Counted from the first letter of the stretch, positions 7,556 to 15,979 are shown. The stretch: DNA of 64,000 nt from Neoroseomonas soli (GCF_018129065.1 NZ_JAAEDM010000010.1:29650-93649), one strand, 5' to 3'. The notes: generated by a model from the sequence alone, not told the origin. Translations and numbers: made by a program.

Positions 7556-8322
7556 TGCTCGACTTCAACAGCCGGGGTCAGACCGCCCTGTACGTCAACG
7601 CGGCGATCGACGCGGCCCTGGTCGCACGCCAGGCCGCCACCCCACCACGGACCTATCTCGGCGGCTCCCGGCTCGGCCATTCCTGCGAGCGCGCCCTGCA
7701 GTTCGAATTCCTGCAGGCCCCGAAGGATGAGGGTGCGGAATTCGACGGGTGGATCCTGCGCATCTTCGGCATCGGCCACGCGCTGGAGGATGTCGCGGTC
7801 GATTGGCTGCGCGCCGCCGGCTTCGATCTCTACACCCGCAAGGGCAACCGGCCGGATGGCGATCAGTTTGGCTTTGCCGTGGCGGGCGGACGCATCCGTG
7901 GCCATGTGGACGGCATCCTCGCCGGTGGCCCCGCGATCCCCGGGATGGCCTTCCCCGCTCTGTGGGAATGCAAGACCATGAGCGCCAAGGCCTGGCGGGA
8001 GACGTCGAGCAAGGGCGTCGCCTCGGCCAAGCCGATCTATGCGGCGCAGATCGCGGTCTACCAAGCCTATATGGACGCGACGGTGCCCGGCGTCGCCGAC
8101 CATCCGGCGCTGTTCACCGCCATCAACAAGGATACCGCCGAGCTGCACCACGAGCTGGTGCCCTTCGATGCAGCGCTGGCGCAGCGCATGTCGGACCGGG
8201 CGGTGCGGGTGCTCAGGGCGTGCGACGCAGGCGACCTGCTGCCGCGCATCGCCGCGCAGCCTGACTTCTATGAATGTCGCTTCTGCCCCTGGGCCAAGCG
8301 CTGCTGGGCGCAGCCGGCATGA
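7555..8322 (+). CDS. PD-(D/E)XK nuclease with probable 4Fe-4S cluster cysteines
   Basis: A 255-residue nuclease of the RecB/Cas4 kind. The catalytic core is seen as E78, D119 in RGHVDGIL, E138 and K140 in LWECKT, and Q165 in AAQIAVYQ. Cysteine C44 (SCER) and the C-terminal trio C241, C244, C250 (CRFCPWAKRC) match the iron-sulfur staple of Cas4/AddB-type nucleases. Such enzymes resect DNA ends for phage recombination, which fits its neighbours (RecA-like ATPase, helicase, SSB-like protein). It is about the family's usual length. It is coupled at both ends: TGATG with the gene before and ATGA with the PrimPol gene after. Confidence 0.85.
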   Translation: MLDFNSRGQTALYVNAAIDAALVARQAATPPRTYLGGSRLGHSCERALQFEFLQAPKDEGAEFDGWILRIFGIGHALEDVAVDWLRAAGFDLYTRKGNRPDGDQFGFAVAGGRIRGHVDGILAGGPAIPGMAFPALWECKTMSAKAWRETSSKGVASAKPIYAAQIAVYQAYMDATVPGVADHPALFTAINKDTAELHHELVPFDAALAQRMSDRAVRVLRACDAGDLLPRIAAQPDFYECRFCPWAKRCWAQPA

Positions 8323-10595
8323 GCGCCTGGGGCGATTTCAACGATGCGCCGAGCCTGCCCTGGGAGGAGGAGGGATCGGCGATCAACCACGGCGCCATCG
8401 CGACCTTCCTCGAGGTGGTGTTCGGCTATTGCGACGGGCTGATCCCCATCCGCGGCTTCGTCGATCAGGGACAGGGCCTCGAGACGCGCCCGCACAACAT
8501 CTGGATCCCGGCCGACGCTGCTGCCGCGGAGCTGCTTGGCACCTACGCGAACTGGGCGGCGCGCGAGGGCACGGCGGTCTATGTCATCCCCGGCACGGTG
8601 GCCGAGCAGGGTCAGGCCCGCGCCGAGCATGTGCGGCAGATGCAGGCCGTTGTCGTCGATCTCGATACCGGCGACGTCGAGGCGAAGCTCGCGCATCTTA
8701 TCCAGCACCTCGGACCGCCGACGCTGGTGGTGCAGAGCGGAGGTCGCACGGCCGAGGGTGCCGCCAAGCTGCATGCCTGGTGGCGGCTGACGGAACCCGC
8801 GGAGGGGCAGGACCTGATCCGGCTCTGTGCCCTGCGCGGGGAGATGGCCGACAAGGTCGGCGGCGATCCGCATTTCCGCTCCGCGCATCAGCCGATCCGA
8901 GTGCCCGGCACGCTGTATCGCAAGGGTGGTGCCGAGCGCGTCGTCAGCATCCGCCAGCATCATGCCGAGCGCGAGGTGGATCTCGCCGAGTTCGCCGAGG
9001 CGGTCGCCGCCATGCCCTTTCTGCCGGGGCAGGAGCGTCATCACAGCCTGGCACAGGGCGAACGGCCGAGCCTCGACGCCATCCTCACCACCCCTGTCCG
9101 CGAGGGCGCCCAGGATGGCTGGACGCGCTTCCAGGGCGCCAGCGCCGCCATCGGGCACTTCATTCGGCAGGTCCACGAAGGGCGGCTCAACCGAGATCAG
9201 GGCTGGGAGGCGATCTGCGGTTACAACGCCGCCTGCCTGCGCCCAGCCTGGCCGCTCGATCGCCTCAAGGCCGAGGCCGACGCGTTGTGGGCGCTCCATG
9301 TCGATCGCAACGGGCCGCCGCTGCTCAGAGCTGATGGCGCGGCTCCCGCTTCCGTCCCGGCGCATACGCTCGGTGCCCTGCTCGACGACACCTCGCCCAT
9401 GCCGGACGACCTGATCGGTCCCCGCGTGCTGACACCCGGCGGCATGCTGGTGCTCGGCGGCGCGCCCAAGGTCGGCAAGTCCGACTTCCTGATCAGCCTG
9501 CTGGTGCACGCCGCTGCTGGCGCGCCGTTTCTCCGGTTCACCGCGGCGCGGCCACTACGCGTCTTCTATCTGCAGGCGGAGATCCAATACCACTACCTCC
9601 GCGAACGCCTGCAGCAACTCCGGCTCGACCGCGACGTCGTCGCCCGTGCGCGCGACACCCTCGTCGTCACCCCGAAGCTGCGCATGCTGCTCGACGAGCA
9701 GGGTGTGCCCCTCGTCGCCGCTGCCATCCGCCAGGCCTTCCCCGACGCGCCGCCGGACGTGATCTGCATCGACCCGATCCGCAATCTCTTCGATGGCGGG
9801 CCAGGCGGCGAGGGCGAGAACGACAATGCGGCGATGCTGTTCTTCCTGCAAAGCCGCGTCGAGGCGCTGCGCGACCAGGTCGGGCCCCAGGCGGGCATCA
9901 TCCTCGCCCACCACACCAAGAAGCTCGCGAAGCACCAGGTGAAGGACGATCCTTTCCTGTCGCTGTCCGGCGCCAGCGCGCTGCGCGGCTTCTACACCTC
10001 GGGGATGATCCTCTTTCGGCCCGACGAGGAGGAGACGCCGCGCGAGCTGCATGTCGAACTCCGCAACGGGCCTGCGCTCTCACCGCTGCTGATCGACAAG
10101 GCCTCCGGGCGCTGGGTGGAGTTGGACCGCCGGGCGGAACGCCTGGTGCGGAAGGACATCGGCCGCAAGCTCGATGCGGAGCGCACCCGCCGCCACGACG
10201 TGATCCTCCGCCTCATCGCCGAGGAGGCGGAGGAGGGTCGGCTCTGCACCGCGAACGCCTTCGCGTCGAAGTTCGAGAACAAGCATGGACTGGGCGGCAA
10301 GGACAACATCCGCGAGCGGATCGGCGTCCTGGCGACCAAGGGCTACATCAAGTACCGGCGTGATGCCCGCGACCTCGGGCAGCCCTACACCAAGTCGAAG
10401 AACGGCTACCTCGTCGTCCAGGAGATGCTCCTCGCCACCGGGGAGGAGATCATCGATCCGGAGACCGGCGAGATCATCCCGGCCACCGTCCGGGTGCTCC
10501 CGAGCCACTTCCAGTGCCCCCAGAGCGAGGCGCTGCTCGAGGTCGAGAACCCCGAGGTGTGGGTGTTGCACGACCTCGAGGAAGGGGCGGCCTGA
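8319..10595 (+). CDS. PrimPol-helicase fusion: RepB-type primase plus RepA-like AAA ATPase
   Basis: A 758-residue replication protein, starting at the ATG at 8319 that overlaps the nuclease stop. Residues 100-240 look like a RepB/PrimPol primase: the metal-binding pair D114-L-D116, H152 in KLHAWWRL, and the RVPGT segment near 194. Residues 365-600 are a hexameric RepA/KaiC-like ATPase: Walker A GAPKVGKS at 381-388, Walker B VICIDP at 481-486, and the sensor pair LAHHTKK near 531. The C-terminal 150 residues may be a winged-helix domain. The protein could prime and unwind phage DNA at the iteron-like region directly downstream. The functional call is well supported by motifs; origin recognition is inferred. 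Confidence 0.82.
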   Translation: MSAWGDFNDAPSLPWEEEGSAINHGAIATFLEVVFGYCDGLIPIRGFVDQGQGLETRPHNIWIPADAAAAELLGTYANWAAREGTAVYVIPGTVAEQGQARAEHVRQMQAVVVDLDTGDVEAKLAHLIQHLGPPTLVVQSGGRTAEGAAKLHAWWRLTEPAEGQDLIRLCALRGEMADKVGGDPHFRSAHQPIRVPGTLYRKGGAERVVSIRQHHAEREVDLAEFAEAVAAMPFLPGQERHHSLAQGERPSLDAILTTPVREGAQDGWTRFQGASAAIGHFIRQVHEGRLNRDQGWEAICGYNAACLRPAWPLDRLKAEADALWALHVDRNGPPLLRADGAAPASVPAHTLGALLDDTSPMPDDLIGPRVLTPGGMLVLGGAPKVGKSDFLISLLVHAAAGAPFLRFTAARPLRVFYLQAEIQYHYLRERLQQLRLDRDVVARARDTLVVTPKLRMLLDEQGVPLVAAAIRQAFPDAPPDVICIDPIRNLFDGGPGGEGENDNAAMLFFLQSRVEALRDQVGPQAGIILAHHTKKLAKHQVKDDPFLSLSGASALRGFYTSGMILFRPDEEETPRELHVELRNGPALSPLLIDKASGRWVELDRRAERLVRKDIGRKLDAERTRRHDVILRLIAEEAEEGRLCTANAFASKFENKHGLGGKDNIRERIGVLATKGYIKYRRDARDLGQPYTKSKNGYLVVQEMLLATGEEIIDPETGEIIPATVRVLPSHFQCPQSEALLEVENPEVWVLHDLEEGAA

Positions 10596-10820
10596 TGCGA
10601 TCGGACCGTAACGGCACTGACCGAAACTGCTCCCGAATCTGCACAGTTTCGGTCCGAATCTGCTCCCCCGCCAAAACTGCCAAACTGCTTTTCGCCAATC
10701 GGATCAATGACTTCTGGCCGAACGCAGTTTCGCGTAACGAATCTGCTCGAAACTGCTCCGAATCTGCTTTTTCCGATTTCAAATCAGTGACTTGGAGCAG
10801 TTTGGCAGATTCGGTTTTTC
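10596..10820. other. Candidate phage replication origin: iteron-like CGAAACTGCTC / CGAATCTGCTC repeats
   Basis: A noncoding stretch, visibly richer in A and T than the genes around it, straight after the PrimPol-helicase gene. Two near-identical compound units of about 20 bp (CGAAACTGCTC followed by CGAATCTGC) sit at 10622-10642 and 10748-10767. Further single units lie at 10655-10666, 10672-10688 (AAACTGC twice) and 10738-10748. Inverted copies are at 10724-10732 (GCAGTTTCG) and 10796-10813 (GAGCAGTTT, GGCAGATTCGG). About ten related units in 200 bp is iteron-like. Iterons next to a phage primase-helicase usually mark the origin; origin activity here is inferred. Confidence 0.65.
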
Positions 10821-10824
10821 GCCT

Positions 10825-10871
10825 CCCCCTACGGGGGGTGTGCGTGCGCGCCTCAACGGCGCACGCACACC
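10825..10871. repeat. Adjacent strong hairpins downstream of the iteron-like region
   Basis: A short hairpin CCCCC-TA-CGGGGG is followed directly by perfect 13-bp arms GGTGTGCGTGCGC (10837-10849) and GCGCACGCACACC (10859-10871) around a nine-base loop. The rest of the gap to 11012 contains no gene or repeat I can support. The hairpin may terminate the replication operon, or act as a single-strand initiation or primase site beside the candidate origin. Confidence 0.55.
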
Positions 10872-11012
10872 ACACCTCGGGCGCCTGGTTCGGGTTCGGG
10901 GACCACCCCCCACCAGGGCCATTTCGACCCCAAGCCGGGCAGCGACGGCGAGCTCCGCCAAGAACCGCGCCGCCGCCGCCCTCACCACGATCATCCCCTC
11001 TCGGAGACCATC

Positions 11013-11558
11013 ATGGCTTTCACGACTCTCGCCACGCCCACCGCCAATGCAAGCCTGCCGCCCGGCATCGATCCGTCGCTGCGGCAGACCGGGAACACTG
11101 TCCTCGCCATCGATCTCGGCACGACCGTGGGCTGGGCGCTGCGCATGGGTGACAGCACGATCCTCTCGGGCATCCAGACCTTCCGTCCCGGCCGCTTCGA
11201 GGGAGGCGGCATGCGCTATCTCCGCTTCACCGACTGGCTGGTCGAGATCGCCATGCGCGCCCATGGCATTCGTCGCCTCGTCTTCGAGGAAGTGCGACGC
11301 CACGCTGGCACCGACGCGGCCCATGTCTATGGCGGCTTCCTCGGCACGCTGACCGCCTGGTGCGAGGAGCACGAGATCCCCTACGCGGGCGTCCCGGTCG
11401 GCACGATCAAGCGCTTCGCCACGGGCAAGGGCAATGCCGACAAGGCGGCGATGATTGCGGCCATGCGGGCCCGCGGCTTCGCCCCCGCCGACGACAACGA
11501 GGCAGACGCGATCGCCCTGCTGCTCTGGGCGACCGAGCCCACGGGAGGCCGGGCATGA
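11013..11558 (+). CDS. RuvC-like Holliday junction resolvase of phage type
   Basis: A 181-residue RNase H-fold nuclease. Acidic residues of the RuvC active site are visible: D34 in LAIDLGTTVGW, E92/E93 in LVFEEV, and the DDNEADAIALL motif with D160, D161 and D165. The segment KRFATGKGNADKAAM resembles the RuvC loop before the last catalytic aspartates. The N-terminal 28 residues are an unstructured leader. The start ATG at 11013 follows TCGGAGACC. It probably resolves branched replication or recombination intermediates before packaging. Length and motif order agree with the family. Confidence 0.85.
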   Translation: MAFTTLATPTANASLPPGIDPSLRQTGNTVLAIDLGTTVGWALRMGDSTILSGIQTFRPGRFEGGGMRYLRFTDWLVEIAMRAHGIRRLVFEEVRRHAGTDAAHVYGGFLGTLTAWCEEHEIPYAGVPVGTIKRFATGKGNADKAAMIAAMRARGFAPADDNEADAIALLLWATEPTGGRA

Positions 11559-11785
11559 GCATGCACGGTGCACCGCTGGCGCCCCGCTCCTGCCTCAACC
11601 GTGGCACGCGAAGCCCGACCAGCGACACGGAGGTCAACGCCATGCGGGCCGCCGCGTGGCATCGGCACGGCGTCGCCGCCATTCCTGTGGACGATGTCCT
11701 GGATCCCTGGCTGCGCCAGGCGATCACCAACGAGGCCAACCGGCGCTGGGGCCGACGCAACGGGGAGATCCACCATGGCCGGTAA
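11555..11785 (+). CDS. Small phage protein of unknown function (76 aa)
   Basis: A 76-residue ORF whose start overlaps the resolvase stop (ATGA) and whose end overlaps the next gene's start by 11 bases. Its C-terminal half (VDDVLDPWLRQAITNEANRRWGRRNGE) is a plausible helical, basic segment. The tight coupling on both sides is the main evidence. No function is recognised. Confidence 0.55.
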   Translation: MSMHGAPLAPRSCLNRGTRSPTSDTEVNAMRAAAWHRHGVAAIPVDDVLDPWLRQAITNEANRRWGRRNGEIHHGR

Positions 11786-12329
11786 GCGCAGGACCAGAGC
11801 CGCAAAGCCGAAAGGCGAGGATCTTGCGCAGCCCTCGAAGTGGCGGCTGCAGCACGGGCCGGTGGGGGAGCCGATGCGGGAGGCCGATCCCGAGACTGGC
11901 CTGCCGGTCGTGCACCGCCGCACGGTCGACACCCTCGGCCAGATGCTCGCCAACGGCACCATCACGCAGGAGATGCACGACGCCGGCGCCGTGTTCCGCC
12001 GGCAGTTCCGCGTTGCGGCGCTCGACCAGCTGCGCGCCATGCCGCTGATCCGCATTCCTGGCGGTTCTGGCGATTCCCTCACCGATCGCCAGGTCGCAGC
12101 ACGCGAGCAGGTCGCGCATGCCATGATGGCCCTGGGCGGCTTCGAGAGTGCGGCTGGCTCCTGCGTCTGGCACGTGGTGGGGCTGGAATGCTCCGTACGC
12201 GAATGGGCGCTGCGTCAGGGCTGGGGCGGGCGCAGCGTTGGCCACGCGCAGGCGCAGGGCATGCTCGTCGCCGCACTCGGTGTTCTGGCAGCGGTCTATG
12301 GTCTGGTGCCGGCCCGGCGAGCGGCGTGA
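11775..12329 (+). CDS. DUF6456-like phage protein
   Basis: A 184-residue protein starting at the ATG at 11775, behind GGGGAGATCC. The N-terminus is very basic (MAGKRRTRAAKPKG). Residues 45-175 carry the segments VHRRTVDTLGQMLANGTITQEM and SCVWHVVGLECSVREWA followed by WGGRS and LVAALGVLAAVYG, which I recognise as DUF6456. That domain is common in alphaproteobacterial phage and regulatory proteins and its function is unknown. It is the last gene of this early block, and a DNA-associated role is a guess from the basic N-terminus. Confidence 0.72.
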   Translation: MAGKRRTRAAKPKGEDLAQPSKWRLQHGPVGEPMREADPETGLPVVHRRTVDTLGQMLANGTITQEMHDAGAVFRRQFRVAALDQLRAMPLIRIPGGSGDSLTDRQVAAREQVAHAMMALGGFESAAGSCVWHVVGLECSVREWALRQGWGGRSVGHAQAQGMLVAALGVLAAVYGLVPARRAA

Positions 12330-12334
12330 GCCGG

Positions 12335-12541
12335 TCACTCCATGCCCAGCACGAAGGCGGCGGCCTCGCCGATCAGTGTGAATGGCAGGGCCGGATGATG
12401 GGCCAGGATGGCGTCGTGCACCGCCCTGCTGGTGTCGACCCTGGTGAAGGGATCGGGAGGTCGCCGCGCAGCCCGCGCGGCGGCCAGCGTCGAGACGCTC
12501 AGCCACAGCGGAGGGAGGCGGGGTGGCTCGCCATCGGGCAT
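12335..12541 (-). CDS. Possible small reverse-strand protein (68 aa)
   Basis: A 68-residue leftward ORF that fills most of the gap between two rightward genes. It begins five bases beyond the stop of the DUF6456 gene. Its third codon positions are mostly G or C, as in real genes here. It contains FTRVDTSRAVHDAILAHHPALPFTLIGEAAAFVLG. No strong ribosome site precedes the ATG at 12541 and no family is recognised, so it may be spurious. Confidence 0.4.
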   Translation of the reverse strand: MPDGEPPRLPPLWLSVSTLAAARAARRPPDPFTRVDTSRAVHDAILAHHPALPFTLIGEAAAFVLGME

Positions 12542-12613
12542 GCGGACGCATATCGCCCCTATGAGAACAATACAAGAACATGATAGTCTGACTGCCCCAA
12601 ACGGAGGATGGTC

Positions 12614-12949
12614 ATGGCAGCACGTCGCCGGGCAGCGACACGCCCCCTCGACGCGGCGCTGGTGCGCCTACAGACAATGGCTGCGCGTGGGGTCCAGTCG
12701 ACCCGCATAGCGCGTGAGGTCGAGATCATCGTGGGTGAATGGCTTGGTGAGGCGGATGCCGATCCGGCTGATGTCAAAACCCGGCTCGACGAATTGCACG
12801 AGCAACTGGCTTCCGGTGTCGTCGATGCCGAGGAGCAGGTGTCCTACGTCGATCCCGACGAGGCACCTGCCGTGAAGCAGGCCGGCGTCACTTTGGCCGC
12901 GCTGGTCGCGACGCGGGATGCGGTGGAGCGGGCGCGCGACACGCTGTAG
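12614..12949 (+). CDS. Phage protein of unknown function (111 aa)
   Basis: An ORF starting at the ATG at 12614; GGAGG at 12603-12607 gives ideal spacing, better than the ATG two codons earlier. The N-terminus is basic (MAARRRAATRPLD). The rest is acidic and helical (VEIIVGEWLGEADADPADVKTRLDELHEQL), with likely coiled-coil character. The region just upstream is AT-richer and may carry its promoter. No family is recognised. Confidence 0.6.
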   Translation: MAARRRAATRPLDAALVRLQTMAARGVQSTRIAREVEIIVGEWLGEADADPADVKTRLDELHEQLASGVVDAEEQVSYVDPDEAPAVKQAGVTLAALVATRDAVERARDTL

Positions 12950-13245
12950 CGACGGCGCCGCTGCAGCGTGCTGCGCTGTTACAATTCACCCGCTGGCGGA
13001 GCGGAATCCGCATCTCGTAGACTCTCCCCACGATGATGAATTGCGGGTGCAGCTATCTGCACCGCGGCTCATCAGCCACAGCGCGGCTGAGCAGCCACTG
13101 TGGCTCGCGAGCTGCAGGGTCCTTCCTGGGCCCGACGTATGCGGGGGGCGGAAGCGCGCAACGCGTCTAGCGTCAGCCCCGTTTTCCAGGTTGCCAGCGC
13201 TGCCAGGTTGCCAGCCGCGGCGCCTTTCATTCGAACATCACGCAG
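12950..13245. other. Gap without a supported gene; 13-bp direct repeat
   Basis: Nearly 300 bp with no ORF I can support; frames here lack ribosome sites and recognisable sequence. A perfect direct repeat CCAGGTTGCCAGC is present at 13186-13198 and 13203-13215, just before the methyltransferase gene. The same core recurs inside that gene. The region probably carries the promoter and control sites of the methyltransferase pair. Confidence 0.45.
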
Positions 13246-14721
13246 GTGCAGATGCTCCAGGCCCCATGGGCTGCGAGCGCCGTTGAGGCGCGCGCGGTCG
13301 CATCCCTGCTGCCCTATGCCGGCAATGCGCGCACGCATTCCGCCGAGCAGGTGGCGCAGATCGCAGCGAGCATCCTCGAGTTCGGCTTCGTCGCGCCGGT
13401 GCTGATCGACGAGCGCGGCGAGATCATCGCCGGCCACGGACGACTGCTGGCCGCGCAATCCCTCGGCCTCGAGGTCGTCCCCACCATCATCCGCGCGGGG
13501 CTGACCGACGCCCAGAAGGCCGCGTATCGGCTGGCCGACAACCGCATTGCGCTAAGCGCCGGCTGGGACGAGGCGCTGCTTGCCGCCGAGGTCGCCAAGC
13601 TGCAGGAGATGGGGAGCATCGACCTTGCGCTGACCGGCTTCGATGGCACCGAGATCGAGCGTCTGCTGGCAGGGCTGGAAACCGAGACTGGCAACCTTGC
13701 CAGCCCGGCGGTTGCCAGCGCGGCCGAACCGTCAGCTGGCAACTCGGGCGTCGATCCGGACGCCGACGGCGAACCGAATCCCGCCGACGCGGAACCCGAT
13801 CCGCCACGTCAGGCCGTCACGCGCCCCGGCGACCTCTGGTTGCTCGGCGAGCACCGGCTGCTCTGCGGCGACAGCACCGATGCCGCTAGCGTCGCGCGGC
13901 TGATGGGCGACGAGCGCGCGGCGCTGCTCTTCACCTCCCCGCCATATGGCAACCAGCGTGCATACACCACGGGTGGCGTCTCGGACTGGGACGCGCTGAT
14001 GCAGGGCGTGTTCCACCATGTCGACGCGGCCCTGCGGCGCGATGGCCAGGTGCTGGTCAATCTCGGCCTGATCCACCGCGAGGGCGAATGGCAACCCTAT
14101 TGGCAGGGCTGGCTCGACTGGATGCGCGCGCAGGGTTGGCGTCGCTTCGGGCTCTACGCCTGGGACCAGGGTCCCGGCTTGCCCGGCGACTGGAACGGCC
14201 GCCTCGCACCGGCCTTCGAGTTGGTGTTCCACTTCAATCGCGAGGCGCGGCCGCCCAACAAGATCGTGCCCTGCAAATGGGCCGGCACGCCGAACAAGGG
14301 CAGCGGGCTGCGCGCCGCCGACGGCGAGGTGAAGGCCTACACCCATATCGGCCTGTCGGTGCAGGAGATGCGCATCCCCGACAGCGTGCTGCGCATCACC
14401 CGCCACAAGGGCCGGGGGATCGAGACCGAGCATCCGGCAGTGTTCCCGGTGGCGCTGCCGGAACTGCTCATGCAGACCTATGCCAATCTCGGTGACGTCG
14501 TGTTCGAGCCCTTCGCAGGCTCCGGCACCACCATCCTCGCCGGGCAACGGACGGGCCGGAAGGTGCGGGCGATCGAGCTCGCGCCCGCCTATGTCGACCT
14601 CGCCATCGCGCGCTACCGCATGCTGTTCCCTGAGTTGAGCGTCATGCTCGACGGCGACGGACGCGGCTACGACGCGGTCGCCGCCGAGCGGGCCGCGGAG
14701 GTCGCGGCGCATGCAGCCTGA
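13246..14721 (+). CDS. ParB-domain DNA methyltransferase fusion, first of a tandem pair
   Basis: A 491-residue two-part protein. Residues 15-135 are a ParB N-terminal nuclease/CTPase-like domain (IAGHGRLLAA with GHGR at 63-66, then YRLADNRIALSAGWD). After an acidic, proline-rich linker, residues 190-475 form a beta-class adenine-N6/cytosine-N4 methyltransferase. Catalytic motif IV is TSPPYG at 230-235 and the AdoMet-binding motif I is FAGSGTT at 423-429. TSPPY favours N4-cytosine or N6-adenine specificity. Such fusions are common in phages and may protect phage DNA or regulate genes. The start is the GTG at 13246, or the ATG six bases later. No cognate restriction enzyme is adjacent. Confidence 0.88.
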   Translation: MQMLQAPWAASAVEARAVASLLPYAGNARTHSAEQVAQIAASILEFGFVAPVLIDERGEIIAGHGRLLAAQSLGLEVVPTIIRAGLTDAQKAAYRLADNRIALSAGWDEALLAAEVAKLQEMGSIDLALTGFDGTEIERLLAGLETETGNLASPAVASAAEPSAGNSGVDPDADGEPNPADAEPDPPRQAVTRPGDLWLLGEHRLLCGDSTDAASVARLMGDERAALLFTSPPYGNQRAYTTGGVSDWDALMQGVFHHVDAALRRDGQVLVNLGLIHREGEWQPYWQGWLDWMRAQGWRRFGLYAWDQGPGLPGDWNGRLAPAFELVFHFNREARPPNKIVPCKWAGTPNKGSGLRAADGEVKAYTHIGLSVQEMRIPDSVLRITRHKGRGIETEHPAVFPVALPELLMQTYANLGDVVFEPFAGSGTTILAGQRTGRKVRAIELAPAYVDLAIARYRMLFPELSVMLDGDGRGYDAVAAERAAEVAAHAA

Positions 14722-15979
14722 TCTGCGCGTCGAGACGATGCCGGTCGCCGCGCTCGCACCCTATGCTGCCAACGCCCGGCTGCACCCGACGGAGCAGGTG
14801 GCGCAACTCGCCGCCTCGATCGCCGAGTTCGGCTTCAACGTGCCGGTGCTCGTGGATGACGCCGGGGTACTGATCGCCGGGCACGGCCGGGTCCTGGCCG
14901 CCAGGGTGCTCGGGCTGCAGGAGGTCCCGGCCATCCGCCTCGGACATCTGACCGAGGCGCAGGCACGGGCCTATCGCCTGGCGGACAACCAGCTGGCGCT
15001 GAATTCGGCCTGGGACGAGAGCCTGCTGGCGGCCGAACTGCGATCACTGCGCACCGAAGAGTTCGACCTCGGGCTGATCGGCTTCGATGGGGCGATGCTG
15101 GATCGGCTGCTGTCTGAAGCGTCACCCGAGGTGTCGGCTACGTCCGCGGGCGATCCCGACGCGCCGGCGCCGGAGCCACCGGCGGCGCCCGTCACGCGCC
15201 TTGGCGACCTCTGGCTGCTCGGCCCGCATCGTCTGCTCTGTGGTGACAGCACCAACGCTACGGACGTCGCGCGGCTGCTCGATGGCGCCCGGCCACATCT
15301 GATGGTGACCGACCCGCCTTACGGTGTGAACTATGATCCGGAATGGCGCAACGAGGCCGGCGTCTCGGCCACGATGCGCACCGGCAAGGTAGCGAATGAC
15401 GACCGTGCCGACTGGCGCGCGGCGTGGGCGCTGTTCCCCGGCGACGTCGCCTATGTCTGGCACGCGGGCGTGCATGCGCGCACCGTCATTGAGAGCCTCG
15501 AGGCAGCCGGCTTCGCGGTGCGCAGCCAGATCGTCTGGGCGAAGTCCCGCTTCGTGCTGGGGCGCGGTGACTACCATTGGCAGCACGAGCCCTGCCTTTA
15601 CGCCGTGCGCAAGGGTGCGACCGGCCATTGGCAGGGCGCCCGCGACCAGGCGACGCTCTGGTCGATTGCCAACGGCGGCGACGAGGACGCCGCCACCGTG
15701 CACGGGACGCAGAAGCCGGTCGAATGCATGCGCCGGCCGATGGTCAACAACAGCGCCGTGGGCGATGCGGTCTATGAGCCGTTCTGCGGCAGCGGTAGCA
15801 CCATCATCGCGGCGGAGACGACCGGGCGGCGTTGCTACGCGGTGGAACTCGATCCGCGCTATGTCGACGTCACCGTCCTGCGATGGCAGGCGCTGACCGG
15901 GAAGGCCGCGGTGTTGGTGGGGGAAGATCGGACCTTTGGTGATCTCGCCGCCGTCCGGGCGATGCGAGCGGCGTCGTGA
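14711..15979 (+). CDS. ParB-domain DNA methyltransferase fusion, second of a tandem pair
   Basis: A 422-residue paralogue-like partner whose start overlaps the end of the first by 11 bases. The ParB domain spans residues 5-125 (IAGHGR with GHGR at 57-60, YRLADNQLALNSAWDE). The methyltransferase domain has catalytic DPPYG at 201-205, HGTQKP at 331-336 and FCGSGST at 358-364. DPPY with this motif order fits N6-adenine modification. The methyltransferase halves of the two proteins differ more than the ParB halves, so they probably recognise different sites. Likely roles are protecting phage DNA from host restriction or setting an epigenetic switch. Confidence 0.88.
   Translation: MQPDLRVETMPVAALAPYAANARLHPTEQVAQLAASIAEFGFNVPVLVDDAGVLIAGHGRVLAARVLGLQEVPAIRLGHLTEAQARAYRLADNQLALNSAWDESLLAAELRSLRTEEFDLGLIGFDGAMLDRLLSEASPEVSATSAGDPDAPAPEPPAAPVTRLGDLWLLGPHRLLCGDSTNATDVARLLDGARPHLMVTDPPYGVNYDPEWRNEAGVSATMRTGKVANDDRADWRAAWALFPGDVAYVWHAGVHARTVIESLEAAGFAVRSQIVWAKSRFVLGRGDYHWQHEPCLYAVRKGATGHWQGARDQATLWSIANGGDEDAATVHGTQKPVECMRRPMVNNSAVGDAVYEPFCGSGSTIIAAETTGRRCYAVELDPRYVDVTVLRWQALTGKAAVLVGEDRTFGDLAAVRAMRAAS

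Noticed and set aside
10514..11152. ORF across the iteron-like region
   Set aside because: The translated product is low-complexity and reads through repeats and hairpins; the region behaves as noncoding.
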